Assembly: GCA_963665975.1 (NCBI GenBank)
Contig: OY762508.1
Coordinates: forward strand, 1,364,001 to 1,428,000
Direction of reading: 5' to 3'
Length of the DNA: 64,000 nt
From: G963665975 sp963665975
Lineage (GTDB): Bacteria; Bacteroidota; Rhodothermia; Rhodothermales; Bin80
The notes beneath the pieces were generated by a model, which worked only from the letters and a program-made list of their open reading frames with translations, was not told the DNA's origin and did not search any database. Position numbers and translations under genes: made by a program. Within the stretch, counting starts at the first letter, position 1. Every line of letters starts with the position of its first letter. Of this stretch, positions 44,347 to 53,603 are shown piece after piece.

Positions 44347-46731
44347 ATGCCCCTCTCCCCGTCACAAGCCAACCCTCACAGGCCGTTTCTGACCGCCGCA
44401 GTCCTAGGCGCTGGCACCATGGGTTCCCAGATTGCCGCGCACCTGGCCAATGCCGGACTGCGCGTCAGCCTGCTCGACATGCCTGCCCCGGAGGGTCCGG
44501 ACAAGAACGCTGTCGTAAACCGATACTTCAAGGCAGCCACCAGACTCAAACCCGACCCATTCTTTACCAAATCCGTGAGCCAGCGGATACGGCGCGGGAA
44601 TTTTGAAGACGATTTTGCATGGGTCGGTGAAGCTGACTGGGTTATCGAGGCCGTTATCGAACGCCTGGATATCAAGCAGCAGGTTATGGCGCGCGTTGAA
44701 GCAACAGTCTCACCTGACGCCGTCATCACCACCAATACAAGCGGCATCCCGGTGGCTGAAATCGCCCAAGCCTGTGGTGAAGACTTTCGGAGGCGCCTCC
44801 TGGGTGCACACTTCTTCAATCCGCCGCGCTACCTGAAGCTGCTCGAACTGATTCCGACCGAGGAAACAGACCCTGACGTGCTTGATCGCGTCGCCTGGTT
44901 CGGACGACTGCACCTCGGAAAAGGCATCGTTGTCGCCAACGACGTACCGTACTTCATCGGCAACCGGATCGGTATGTATGCGGTCATGGGGGCCATCGAA
45001 GCATTCGCGCAAGGCGAATACTCCATCGAAGAAATAGATGCCCTGACCGGTCCCCTGGTAGGAAGACCCAAGAGCGGCACATTCCGTACTGCGGACGTCG
45101 TGGGACTTGACGTCATGCGTCTCGTCGCCGGAAACCTGTACGAAAACGTCCCGCATGACGAAAGTCGGGAGCGGTTTCGGCCACCGGCAATCCTTGACGG
45201 CCTGGTAAAGACGGGAGCCCTGGGAGCGAAGACGAAAGCCGGTTTCTACCGCAAGGAAGGCGGCGTCATTCGGTCGTTTAACCCTGCCACCGGCGGCTAC
45301 GAGGATCCAAAACCACTCGATCTTGGTGACCTCAAGGCCCTGAGGGCGGCCGGCGGGCTCGAAAAACGCCTGCGGGCCCTCTATGACGACGACGGACGAG
45401 CAGGAGCATTCTTCCGCAATACTACGCTGGATCTGCTCGCCTACAGTGCACGGCGTATCCCCGAAATCACCTCCAGCCCGGCTAACGTGGACCGCGCACT
45501 ATGTTGGGGCTTCGGATGGCGGATGGGGCCGTTCCAAATCTGGGACGCACTGGGGTTCGGACAAGTGCTCAAGGACATGGATGCCCGAAGCCTGGTCTTG
45601 CCTGCCTGGGTGCGCGATATCGCCGCGAGCGAGCAGGCATCGTTCTATCGCGCCGCAACCAGCGGGACGCAGGTTGTTGCGCCAGGCGCGGGACGATACG
45701 AAGCGGTAGGCATGCACGCGGACGAAATCAACCTTGCCGCGGTATGCGCGGATCCCGCAACTACACTGTGGGAAAACGAAGAGGCAGCCCTGCTGGACTT
45801 GGGCGAGGGCGTCGCCCTGTACCAATTCCGTTCGAAAGCCAACACGCTGGGACGCAGCGTCATCACCGGACTCATCGAAGTAATCGACCACGTAGAAATC
45901 AGCGGCTCCCTCCGCGGTCTGATCATAGGTAATGATGGCACGCACTTCTCGGTAGGCGCTAACCTCATGGAAGTGGTCACCGCCCTGCAAGGAGGCCAGT
46001 TCGGGATGATCGATGCGTATATCGCCACGTTCCAACAGGCCATACAACGTGTGCGGTACGCGACAAAGCCCGTCGTGGCAGCCGTCCACCAGCGGGCGCT
46101 CGGCGGAGGGTGCGAACTCGTTATGGGCTCCCCGTACCCGGTGGCTGCTGCGGAATCATATCTCGGACTCGTCGAACTGGGCGTGGGACTTATCCCTGCG
46201 GGTACCGGCACGATGCGGCTGGCTGCACTGGCTTCGGCGCAGAGTGTGGGCTATGACAACGATTTGCAGGCCTTCGTGCGCAAGTATTACGAACAGGTCG
46301 CCATGGCCAGGGTGGCAACCAGCGGTCGTAACGCCCAGGAAATGGGTCTCTTGCCGTTGCACACTCCCATCGTCATGCATGCCGACCGGCGTTTCCATGT
46401 TGCCAGGCAAGAAGTCATCCGCCTGTCCGAGCAAGGCTACCTGCCCCCGGTCGCCACCCCGATCCGCGTCCTGGGACGAGGCGGCAAGGCCGCCCTCGAA
46501 ATGGGTGTCTACCAACTCCATCAAGGCCGCTACATTAGTGACTACGACCGCTTCCTGGCAGGACGCCTCGCCCATGTGTTTACCGGAGGGAACCTGAGTG
46601 CTCCGCAGGAGGTGCCGGAATCATATCTCCTGGACCTTGAGCGCGAAGTTTTTCTTAGCCTCCTCGGCGAAAAGAAAACACAGGACCGCATTGTCGGACT
46701 TCTCAAAACCAACAAGCCCGTGCGCAACTGA
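44347..46731 (+). CDS. fadN: 3-hydroxyacyl-CoA dehydrogenase / enoyl-CoA hydratase (FadN-like)
   Basis: A 794-residue bifunctional beta-oxidation enzyme. The N-terminal half is an NAD-binding 3-hydroxyacyl-CoA dehydrogenase: VLGAGTMGSQIAAHLANAG (Rossmann GxGxxG), NTSGIPVAEIAQ and AHFFNPPRYLKLLELI. The C-terminal part is enoyl-CoA hydratase-like: GSLRGLIIGNDGTHFSVGANL and KPVVAAVHQRALGGGCELVMG. This dehydrogenase-first order and length match B. subtilis FadN rather than E. coli FadB, whose hydratase comes first. It oxidises the 3-hydroxyacyl-CoA intermediate in the cytoplasm. It heads an operon with a thiolase and FadE. Confidence 0.93.
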   Translation: MPLSPSQANPHRPFLTAAVLGAGTMGSQIAAHLANAGLRVSLLDMPAPEGPDKNAVVNRYFKAATRLKPDPFFTKSVSQRIRRGNFEDDFAWVGEADWVIEAVIERLDIKQQVMARVEATVSPDAVITTNTSGIPVAEIAQACGEDFRRRLLGAHFFNPPRYLKLLELIPTEETDPDVLDRVAWFGRLHLGKGIVVANDVPYFIGNRIGMYAVMGAIEAFAQGEYSIEEIDALTGPLVGRPKSGTFRTADVVGLDVMRLVAGNLYENVPHDESRERFRPPAILDGLVKTGALGAKTKAGFYRKEGGVIRSFNPATGGYEDPKPLDLGDLKALRAAGGLEKRLRALYDDDGRAGAFFRNTTLDLLAYSARRIPEITSSPANVDRALCWGFGWRMGPFQIWDALGFGQVLKDMDARSLVLPAWVRDIAASEQASFYRAATSGTQVVAPGAGRYEAVGMHADEINLAAVCADPATTLWENEEAALLDLGEGVALYQFRSKANTLGRSVITGLIEVIDHVEISGSLRGLIIGNDGTHFSVGANLMEVVTALQGGQFGMIDAYIATFQQAIQRVRYATKPVVAAVHQRALGGGCELVMGSPYPVAAAESYLGLVELGVGLIPAGTGTMRLAALASAQSVGYDNDLQAFVRKYYEQVAMARVATSGRNAQEMGLLPLHTPIVMHADRRFHVARQEVIRLSEQGYLPPVATPIRVLGRGGKAALEMGVYQLHQGRYISDYDRFLAGRLAHVFTGGNLSAPQEVPESYLLDLEREVFLSLLGEKKTQDRIVGLLKTNKPVRN

Positions 46732-46765
46732 CTACCAGCGGCGCGCACCCAATACACGCAATTTC

Positions 46766-47956
46766 ATGGGAGCACAGAACGAAGCCTACATCGTTAGCAG
46801 CGTGCGCACGGCGGTCGGCAAGGCCAAGAAAGGTGCGCTACGCACCATCCGTCCAGAACAGATGGGAGCGGTCGCCGTGCGCGAAGCCATCCACCGCGTA
46901 ACGGGACTCGAAGGCGGCCAGGTCGATGACGTGCTGATCGGCTGCGCATTTCCAGAAGGCGCCCAGGGCATGAACGTAGGGCGTATCATTGCGGGCGAAG
47001 CGGGACTACCCGACACTGTGCCCGGCGCCACCATTAACCGGTTCTGCTCATCCGGCCTGCAGGCGATCGCCATGGCCTCGCAGGCCGTCGTAGCGGGACA
47101 CGCGGAGTGCGTAGTTGCGGGCGGCACCGAGTCGATGAGCCTGGTACCAATGAGCGGGTATTACTTCCAGCCTGATCCCGACATCGCCGCCGCGCGGCCA
47201 AACGTATACATATCGATGGGCAATACGGCCGAAAATCTGGCCGAGAAGCATCACATCAGCCGCGAGGAACAAGACCGGTTTGCCCAGCAGTCCCACGACC
47301 GCGCACTCGCGGCCATTGCCGGCAACCACTTTGTGGACGAGATAGTACCGATCTCCGTAACGCAGCGCTTCTTTCATGACGGCAAGGCGCACACCACATC
47401 GTCCACGTTCGCCGTCGATGAGGGGCCTCGGCCGGATTCGTCCCGCGAAGCACTCGCCAGACTGCGCCCGGTATTTCGCAATCGGGGCACGGTAACAGCC
47501 GGTAATTCGTCTCAAATGTCCGACGGCGCAGCAGCGTCCGTGATAATGGGCGGCGCCATGATGCGCAGTCTGGGCATTGACCCGCTGGCCCGTATAGTCG
47601 GCTTTGCCGTGGCGGGAGTAGCACCGGAGATTATGGGCATTGGCCCGGTAGGCGCAATCCGCAAGGTGCTCACTCAGACCGGGCTGGCTCTGGGTGACAT
47701 CGGCCTCGTGGAGCTGAACGAGGCATTTGCCGCACAGGCGCTTGCCGTCATCAAGTTGGCTGGCCTTGACGAGGACATCGTGAATGTGAACGGTGGGGCT
47801 GTGGCGCTGGGGCATCCCCTGGGATGCACGGGCGCGAAGCTCACAGCTACGCTGATTCATGCAATGAAGCGGCGCAGCGTGCGCTACGGACTCTGCACCA
47901 TGTGCATTGGTGGCGGCATGGGCGCCGCTGCCGTTATCGAAAACATGATGCTCTAA
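46766..47956 (+). CDS. fadA: Acetyl-CoA acyltransferase (thiolase, FadA-like)
   Basis: The 396-residue thiolase performs the last beta-oxidation step, cleaving 3-ketoacyl-CoA with CoA. The catalytic triad regions are complete: NRFCSSGLQAIAMASQ (nucleophilic Cys), NGGAVALGHPLGCTGAK (His) and CTMCIGGGMGAA (second Cys). The ATG at 46766 is preferred; the frame extends 56 codons upstream but overlaps fadN and lacks the thiolase N-terminus. It follows fadN by 34 bases and precedes fadE by 21, giving the FadN-FadA-FadE order also found in Bacillus. Confidence 0.95.
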   Translation: MGAQNEAYIVSSVRTAVGKAKKGALRTIRPEQMGAVAVREAIHRVTGLEGGQVDDVLIGCAFPEGAQGMNVGRIIAGEAGLPDTVPGATINRFCSSGLQAIAMASQAVVAGHAECVVAGGTESMSLVPMSGYYFQPDPDIAAARPNVYISMGNTAENLAEKHHISREEQDRFAQQSHDRALAAIAGNHFVDEIVPISVTQRFFHDGKAHTTSSTFAVDEGPRPDSSREALARLRPVFRNRGTVTAGNSSQMSDGAAASVIMGGAMMRSLGIDPLARIVGFAVAGVAPEIMGIGPVGAIRKVLTQTGLALGDIGLVELNEAFAAQALAVIKLAGLDEDIVNVNGGAVALGHPLGCTGAKLTATLIHAMKRRSVRYGLCTMCIGGGMGAAAVIENMML

Positions 47957-47977
47957 TCCTGCCAGAGGAAGCCGCCT

Positions 47978-50452
47978 ATGTCGGAGTGGCCACTGTTTAA
48001 CGCGTTTTCTCACCTCCCCTTGTGGATCAGTGCCAGCGGAGCGGCGATCACTGTTGCCATACTGGGCTTTACCGGCAGCCGCCTATGGCTCTGGACCGCC
48101 GTTGGCCTGTTATTGGCATACGGATTCGGCACACCCCTGCCCTGGTTGGCGCTTGTTGCGGCGGTCACCCTGCTTTTCATCATAGTCCCGATTCGACGTA
48201 CCGTCTTCACCCGGCCTCTTATGCACATCCTGAGAGCTACCGGGATGTTGCCAACGATTTCAGAAACCGAACAAACCGCCATCAAGGCGGGGACGGTATG
48301 GTTGGAGGGAGAGCTATTCTCTGGACGCCCGGATTTTCGCCGGATCCTGAAAGAACCGTACCCTGCACTCACAGCCGAGGAGCAGGCCTTCCTGGATGGT
48401 CCGGTCGAAGAACTATGCCGTGTGACAGACGACTGGGACATATGGGTGCACCGCGAACTCCCCGACGAGATCTGGGATATTATCAGGCGCGAGAAACTCT
48501 TCGGGATGATTATTCCCAAGGAGTACGGTGGTCTTGGGTTTTCCGCCATGGCGAACAGCGCGGTTGTCCTCAAGCTTCAGTCCCGTTGCGTGCCGCTCGC
48601 CACAACAGTAATGGTGCCCAATTCCCTTGGACCGGCGGAACTGCTCATACACTACGGCACGCAGGAGCAACGTGACTATTACCTGCCCCGGCTTGCCGAT
48701 GGCTCCCTGATTCCGGCCTTTGCGCTCACCGAGCCAGCCGCCGGCTCCGATGCAGGAGCGATCACATCGGACGGGGAAGTCTTCCGGGACGCAGACGGTG
48801 TTATTCGGCTGCGGCTGAACTGGCAGAAGCGCTATATCACGCTTGCCGCCATTGCGGGAGTGCTGGGCCTTGCCATTAAGCTCCGAGACCCTGACAACCT
48901 GCTCGGCAAAGGCGAGTCTCCCGGGATTACGTGCGCCCTCATCCCTACCGACACGCCAGGCGTGATCCTCGGCAAGCGCCACGACCCCCTGGGCGTTCCG
49001 TTTGTCAATGCCCCCACAGAAGGGCACAATGTCATTGTGCCGTTGAATGCCATCATCGGTGGCGCAGACGGCGCGGGGCAGGGTTGGCGAATGCTGATGG
49101 AGTCCCTGGCGGCCGGACGTGGAATTTCGTTGCCTGCAACTGCCGTAGGGGGAATCAAGGTGGTGCTGCTAGCAGCCTCGGCGCATGCCACCGTGCGCAA
49201 GCAGTTTGGCGTGTCAATCGGCCGGTTTGAAGGCATCGAAGAACCGCTGGCCCGGATTGGAGGCTGGACATACCTCATGGACGCCGCCCGCAAGATCACG
49301 CTTGGCGCCATTGACCAGGGTGCCTCTCCGGCGGTGGTTACCGCCATGATGAAATACAACCTCACCGAGCTTGGGCGCTCGGCCATCCAGGACGGGATGG
49401 ACATCCTCGGAGGCAATGCTATTTCGGGTGGCCCCCGCAATTTGCTGGCTCACGCCTTTGTCAGTAACCCGATCGGGATAACCGTAGAAGGGGCGAACAT
49501 TCTGACACGCACACTCATCATCTTCGGACAGGGCGCAATACGTTGTCATCCGTATGCATACGCTGAAATCGAAGCTGTCGGCAGTGGTGACTTGCGCGCC
49601 TTTGACAAGGCCTTCTGGGGACATGTTGGACACGTCGTGCGCAATGGCTTTCGCTGCGTGCTGCTCAGCCTGTCACGTGGCTGGCTTGCACGGACGCATG
49701 TTGGCGGTATTAGCGCATCTTATCTCCGCAAGTTGGCATGGGCTTCTGCATCATTTGCATTCATGGCGGATGTTGCCATGGGCGTACTGGGCGGCAAACT
49801 CAAGCGGAAGGAGAAGCTGACAGGCCGCTTTGCAGATATCTTCTCCTGGATGTACCTGGCCATGGCAACCATTCGGCGCTTTGAGGCTGAAGGCCGTCGC
49901 ACGGAGGACCTGCCGTTCGTCCACTGGGCTGCGCAACATGCCCTGGCACGCATGCAGCAGGCCTTTGACGGAATATTCCAGAATTTCCACATTCCAGGTC
50001 TCGGGTGGGTGTTCAGAGGTCCCGTCGCCCTGTGGTCACGACTGAACCGCCTGCACGCGGGTCCGTCTGACCAGACCGGACATGCCGTCGCCCGCCTGCT
50101 GCAAACTCCCGGGGAGCAGCGCTCCCGCATGGCGGAAGGCACCTATGTGCCTGACGACCACACACAAGCCCTCGGACGCCTGGAGCATGCATTCTTGCTC
50201 AGCGTACAGAGCGAGGCCCTCACAGCAACCCTCCGCAAGGCGGTCAGGGCGGGGACGCTGCCACGAGGACCGTTACCGGATATGGTAGCCCGCGCCGTCG
50301 CAGCCGGTATCCTCACCCCTGCCGACGCTGCACTCATCGACCAGGCGGAAGCCGCTCGATGGGACGCCATCCAGGTGGATGCATTCGAGTCCGATCAATA
50401 TCTCCGACACCATCAGGAACACGCCCGGACCTCTGTCCAGGTGCATGCATAA
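47978..50452 (+). CDS. fadE: Acyl-CoA dehydrogenase, FadE type
   Basis: At 824 residues this is the large membrane-associated FadE, much longer than ordinary ~380-residue acyl-CoA dehydrogenases. The N-terminus carries about two hydrophobic segments (ISASGAAITVAILGFTG and LLAYGFGTPLPWLALVAAVTLLFIIVPI). The flavoprotein core includes FGMIIPKEYGGLGFSAMAN, FALTEPAAGSDAGAI (FAD/acyl pocket) and RSAIQDGMDILGGNAISGG. The C-terminal ~250 residues match the DUF1974-like extension of FadE. It carries out the first dehydrogenation of fatty acyl-CoA and needs an electron-transfer partner, which is not in the window. Confidence 0.94.
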   Translation: MSEWPLFNAFSHLPLWISASGAAITVAILGFTGSRLWLWTAVGLLLAYGFGTPLPWLALVAAVTLLFIIVPIRRTVFTRPLMHILRATGMLPTISETEQTAIKAGTVWLEGELFSGRPDFRRILKEPYPALTAEEQAFLDGPVEELCRVTDDWDIWVHRELPDEIWDIIRREKLFGMIIPKEYGGLGFSAMANSAVVLKLQSRCVPLATTVMVPNSLGPAELLIHYGTQEQRDYYLPRLADGSLIPAFALTEPAAGSDAGAITSDGEVFRDADGVIRLRLNWQKRYITLAAIAGVLGLAIKLRDPDNLLGKGESPGITCALIPTDTPGVILGKRHDPLGVPFVNAPTEGHNVIVPLNAIIGGADGAGQGWRMLMESLAAGRGISLPATAVGGIKVVLLAASAHATVRKQFGVSIGRFEGIEEPLARIGGWTYLMDAARKITLGAIDQGASPAVVTAMMKYNLTELGRSAIQDGMDILGGNAISGGPRNLLAHAFVSNPIGITVEGANILTRTLIIFGQGAIRCHPYAYAEIEAVGSGDLRAFDKAFWGHVGHVVRNGFRCVLLSLSRGWLARTHVGGISASYLRKLAWASASFAFMADVAMGVLGGKLKRKEKLTGRFADIFSWMYLAMATIRRFEAEGRRTEDLPFVHWAAQHALARMQQAFDGIFQNFHIPGLGWVFRGPVALWSRLNRLHAGPSDQTGHAVARLLQTPGEQRSRMAEGTYVPDDHTQALGRLEHAFLLSVQSEALTATLRKAVRAGTLPRGPLPDMVARAVAAGILTPADAALIDQAEAARWDAIQVDAFESDQYLRHHQEHARTSVQVHA

Positions 50453-50760
50453 CGCCACAGCCCTTGAATCGTGGCCTTCACATATGAGCATGGCGCCCGA
50501 AGCGTCTGGACATTTCCAGCTTTCCAGATCTCGAGTCGTTGCGACAGATCAGGTATTGGACAGGATTGCCGGTCGCACAAGTCAGTCGGCGCCATACATC
50601 CAGACCAGGCACTAGCCCCTTTTTACAGGCTGTGCATCCGATGCGTGCCGAATGAAGGCACGATCAGGGTGGGATTTCACTGATTTTAGGTTTTTGATCC
50701 TGCAGGATGCGTTGTTCCTTGTTACAATGAAATTGCATCAGGCGTCTACAATAAACTGCC
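50453..50760. other. Gap after the beta-oxidation operon
   Basis: About 308 bases with short frames only. I see no RNA gene, terminator hairpin with T-run or repeat. The last ~60 bases, including TTGTTACAATGAAATT, may hold the promoter of the following membrane-protein gene. Confidence 0.4.
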
Positions 50761-51216
50761 ATGGCTCTTCTCCATACGACTCTTATCCTGTGTCATATAG
50801 TAACGGCCGCGGCCTGGTTCGGGATGGCGCTGCGGCTTGGCGCACATGCACGCCTGGTAGTCTCCCTGCAGGGGGAAGGGGCTCTGACCGCCGCCAATGA
50901 CGGTGTAAAGGCCATACGCTGGATGGGCGTTTGGATCCTACTGACGTGGCTGTTTTCCATCGGCAGTCTGATGCTGGGAGGGGGATATCCTGGACAGTAT
51001 CAGTATCACACGGCAGCGATGCTGATTTTCATCCTCGTCGTTGTCCAGTACTCGCTCATTCGGCCAGCATGGAATGGATTGCGCGAAGCCGTTGTTGCAG
51101 GCGCAGAACGCAAGCCGTTCGGCAAGCGCGTAGCTATCACCACAGGCATCGGACACCTGCTCTGGTTCGTGCTGCTACTTCTCATGTTCTGGAACCGTTT
51201 CGCTGCTGCGTTGTAG
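50761..51216 (+). CDS. Four-helix membrane protein of unknown function
   Basis: The 151-residue protein has about four membrane helices: LHTTLILCHIVTAAAWFGMAL, IRWMGVWILLTWLFSIGSLM, TAAMLIFILVVVQYSLI and TTGIGHLLWFVLLLLMFW. The arrangement and the His residues in the first and last helices are reminiscent of small heme- or copper-linked membrane proteins, but I do not recognise a specific family. It stands alone between fadE and the CsbD-like gene. Confidence 0.7.
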   Translation: MALLHTTLILCHIVTAAAWFGMALRLGAHARLVVSLQGEGALTAANDGVKAIRWMGVWILLTWLFSIGSLMLGGGYPGQYQYHTAAMLIFILVVVQYSLIRPAWNGLREAVVAGAERKPFGKRVAITTGIGHLLWFVLLLLMFWNRFAAAL

Positions 51217-51268
51217 ATATGCCTGAGGTTTTCCCACCGTTTGTACATGTAACAACACGGAGACTAAC

Positions 51269-51463
51269 ATGGCCACCCAGAGGATGAATGAGAGTTGGAG
51301 TCAGGTTAGAAGTCAGATCGAATCCATTTGGAGCGAGACAGAATTTGGGGACAAGGAAATGAAAAAGGCGCGCGGAAATATGCGCAGGATGGTCAAGCTC
51401 ATCCACGAGAAGACTGGCGAGCCTCAAAAAGAGATTTTTCAGAAAATTAGCGCCATTATATAA
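51269..51463 (+). CDS. CsbD-like small stress protein
   Basis: A 64-residue, highly charged helical protein. The layout with W10 near the start, an acidic patch (SIWSETEFGDKEM), then KKARGNMRRMVKLIHEKTG resembles the CsbD family, whose core has W..IEG...G-K-..WG.LTDDD......GK.....K.Q...G. CsbD-like proteins are induced by sigma-B-type stress in Bacillus and are widespread with unknown function. The ATG at 51269 follows a CGGAGA ribosome-like site. Confidence 0.65.
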   Translation: MATQRMNESWSQVRSQIESIWSETEFGDKEMKKARGNMRRMVKLIHEKTGEPQKEIFQKISAII

Positions 51464-51569
51464 CAGGACCCGCCCGTCCTCCAAGACCAGTAATTGCGTG
51501 CTCGTGTGAACCGCGCTGGCGAAGCTCCGTACATAGCTGTGTACGCTGATCGCTATCGCGCACCCGCAC

Positions 51570-53603
51570 ATGCGGCATTTCTTCTTCCAGAACGCGCTGC
51601 TACTATTATTCCTTGTCGCCCAGGCAAGCGCCCAGACATCCTCGGCGCCAGACGTTTTGGCTGACGCTCGCAGTGCGTTGCAGGAAGAGGATTGGTCGCT
51701 GGCTACCCGAATTCTGGATGCCTATCTCGCCGAGGAGGATGGCGTGCTGGAAGCCCGGTATCTGCGTGGCATTGCCTACGGGGAGCGGGGCAAGCATTTT
51801 ACGCTTCAAAGCCGCATGAAGCGGTTTCTGGAAAGGAGCGAAAATGATTTGGCGTACGTGGCTGCGCGTGACTCCCTGTATCGGGACGTGCTCTTCCAAT
51901 ATGCCGTAGTGCGCCAGTATGCCGGAGAATTGGAAGACGCCATCCGATTGGCCGAAGACCAACTGCGGCTGAAGCCGGCGCTCGCACATGCACGTGTCGG
52001 TTTGCATCGCATGTACTGGCGATTTGTCGTCGAACACGAGCCCCTTGATGCCCGACGCTGGCTCAGGGCACAGCCCGGATACCGTGCCCAGCTATTTGTC
52101 GGCAGAACATTCGAGCGGCAGGGCCTGTACCGCGCAGCGGAGGATATCTACAAGTCTCTATCCACGACGGAGCTCTCCCGCGTAGCGCTCCTGCTGGCGC
52201 GCGCCCGCGTGCATTTCGCGTGGGGTAAGCCGGTAGTTGGCACGGAATTCATGCGTCAGGCCATCAATGCCATTGCAACAGACACAGACGCCCACCTTCT
52301 CTTTGAGGACATCAAGACAATCGTCAGTCCGGCTGAGATTGCGTTCTTCTCCCACCTGTTCACATCATCTGCCTATCGGGATTTCTTCATTGCCTTCTGG
52401 GCAAAGCGCGACCCCATGCCAGCGGCTCCATATAACGCCCGCCTGGTTGAGCATTACCGGCGGCTTCGCATAGCCGAGCGGGACTACCTGTTTTACGGGT
52501 ACCGCGCCTGGTATCGTAGTCCATTTACACACCAGACCGCACTGTTCCCGCCAACCTACGCCCTGGGACAGGACTTTGACGATCGAGGCATCACCTTCAT
52601 ACGGCATGGGGAGCCCGACGACTATACCTTTGGCGATGCCAATTCGTGGCTGTACATGGATTCGCTGTTGGTCCTCCACTTTGCCCCTACATGCGTCCGT
52701 GGAATCTGCAGTGTGAGCACGCATTTTACGCCCGTTCCGCAGGGCGAAACGCTGAGCCCACAACTCGTCGGCTTGGACATGCTGGAAGCGGAGCGCAAGA
52801 GTGCCGAGTACCTGGCTCAGGGATTGACCACCGACCGTCATCGGTGGCCGGAGTCCACGACAATTCTGGAGTTCCCCTACGTAGTGGCCTCATTCCGAGG
52901 CATGGATCGCAAAACGCTCGTTGAGGTCCACTACGGAATTCCATTCGAAGACCTGGATGTCGAAGAAGGCGCCGTAGTCGTTGAGGTCGGCATGGCCGTA
53001 CACGACGATGCCTGGCGGCAGCAAAGCCTCTTCCGGGAAATCAAGCAAGTCTCGGAACCGGTCACAGATCGTTTTCAGGTCGACCTGCCCGTCCAGGATT
53101 ACAATCTGGCACTCCATATACGCTCCCTGGAAAGCAGGCACCTGGGGGCCTACACCCAGGCCTATCGCCCACTCCGATTCGACGGAGCAGGACTGAAGAT
53201 GAGTGATATCCTGCTCGCGGACACCGTCATCGTCCTCGACGATGTTGCTACGCCAACGCGGAATGACCTGTATGTCGAGGTGAATGCCTCCCAGGAATTT
53301 AGCACGGCCGCTCCCGTCTACGTCGTCTATGAACTCTACGATCTGGTCCCTTCGCCGGATACCGTCACAGAGTACGATGTGGCCTATACCCTGGCGCCGT
53401 TGGATCGATCCGGGAGGGTACAGGAAGACGCGATCACGCTGCGCGCGAGCACGCAGAGAGGGTCTGCCTCGTCAGTCATCGAATATATCGGCATCGACGT
53501 AGCCGAAATTTCGCGCGGGCGCTACGAGCTACGCATCACCGTAACCGACACCCGTACGGGAGGCACCGTCACGCGCACGCGGCGCCTCACCCTGGTCCGC
53601 TAG
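51570..53603 (+). CDS. GWxTD-domain protein
   Basis: The 677-residue exported protein (signal LLLLFLVAQASAQTSS) carries a GWxTD domain in the middle: FFIAFWAKRDPMPAAPYNARLVEHYRRLRIAERDYLF, followed by ITFIRHGEPDDYTFG, the domain's R-x-G-E-P-D signature. The GW-TD tetrad itself is not preserved in standard form here. The N-terminal third has TPR-like helical pairs (e.g. DARSALQEEDWSLATRILDAYLAEEDG) and the C-terminal third is beta-rich. The domain is found in Bacteroidota/Acidobacteriota envelope proteins of unknown function. Its stop shares the tetramer CTAG with the stop of the convergent FecR gene. Confidence 0.8.
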   Translation: MRHFFFQNALLLLFLVAQASAQTSSAPDVLADARSALQEEDWSLATRILDAYLAEEDGVLEARYLRGIAYGERGKHFTLQSRMKRFLERSENDLAYVAARDSLYRDVLFQYAVVRQYAGELEDAIRLAEDQLRLKPALAHARVGLHRMYWRFVVEHEPLDARRWLRAQPGYRAQLFVGRTFERQGLYRAAEDIYKSLSTTELSRVALLLARARVHFAWGKPVVGTEFMRQAINAIATDTDAHLLFEDIKTIVSPAEIAFFSHLFTSSAYRDFFIAFWAKRDPMPAAPYNARLVEHYRRLRIAERDYLFYGYRAWYRSPFTHQTALFPPTYALGQDFDDRGITFIRHGEPDDYTFGDANSWLYMDSLLVLHFAPTCVRGICSVSTHFTPVPQGETLSPQLVGLDMLEAERKSAEYLAQGLTTDRHRWPESTTILEFPYVVASFRGMDRKTLVEVHYGIPFEDLDVEEGAVVVEVGMAVHDDAWRQQSLFREIKQVSEPVTDRFQVDLPVQDYNLALHIRSLESRHLGAYTQAYRPLRFDGAGLKMSDILLADTVIVLDDVATPTRNDLYVEVNASQEFSTAAPVYVVYELYDLVPSPDTVTEYDVAYTLAPLDRSGRVQEDAITLRASTQRGSASSVIEYIGIDVAEISRGRYELRITVTDTRTGGTVTRTRRLTLVR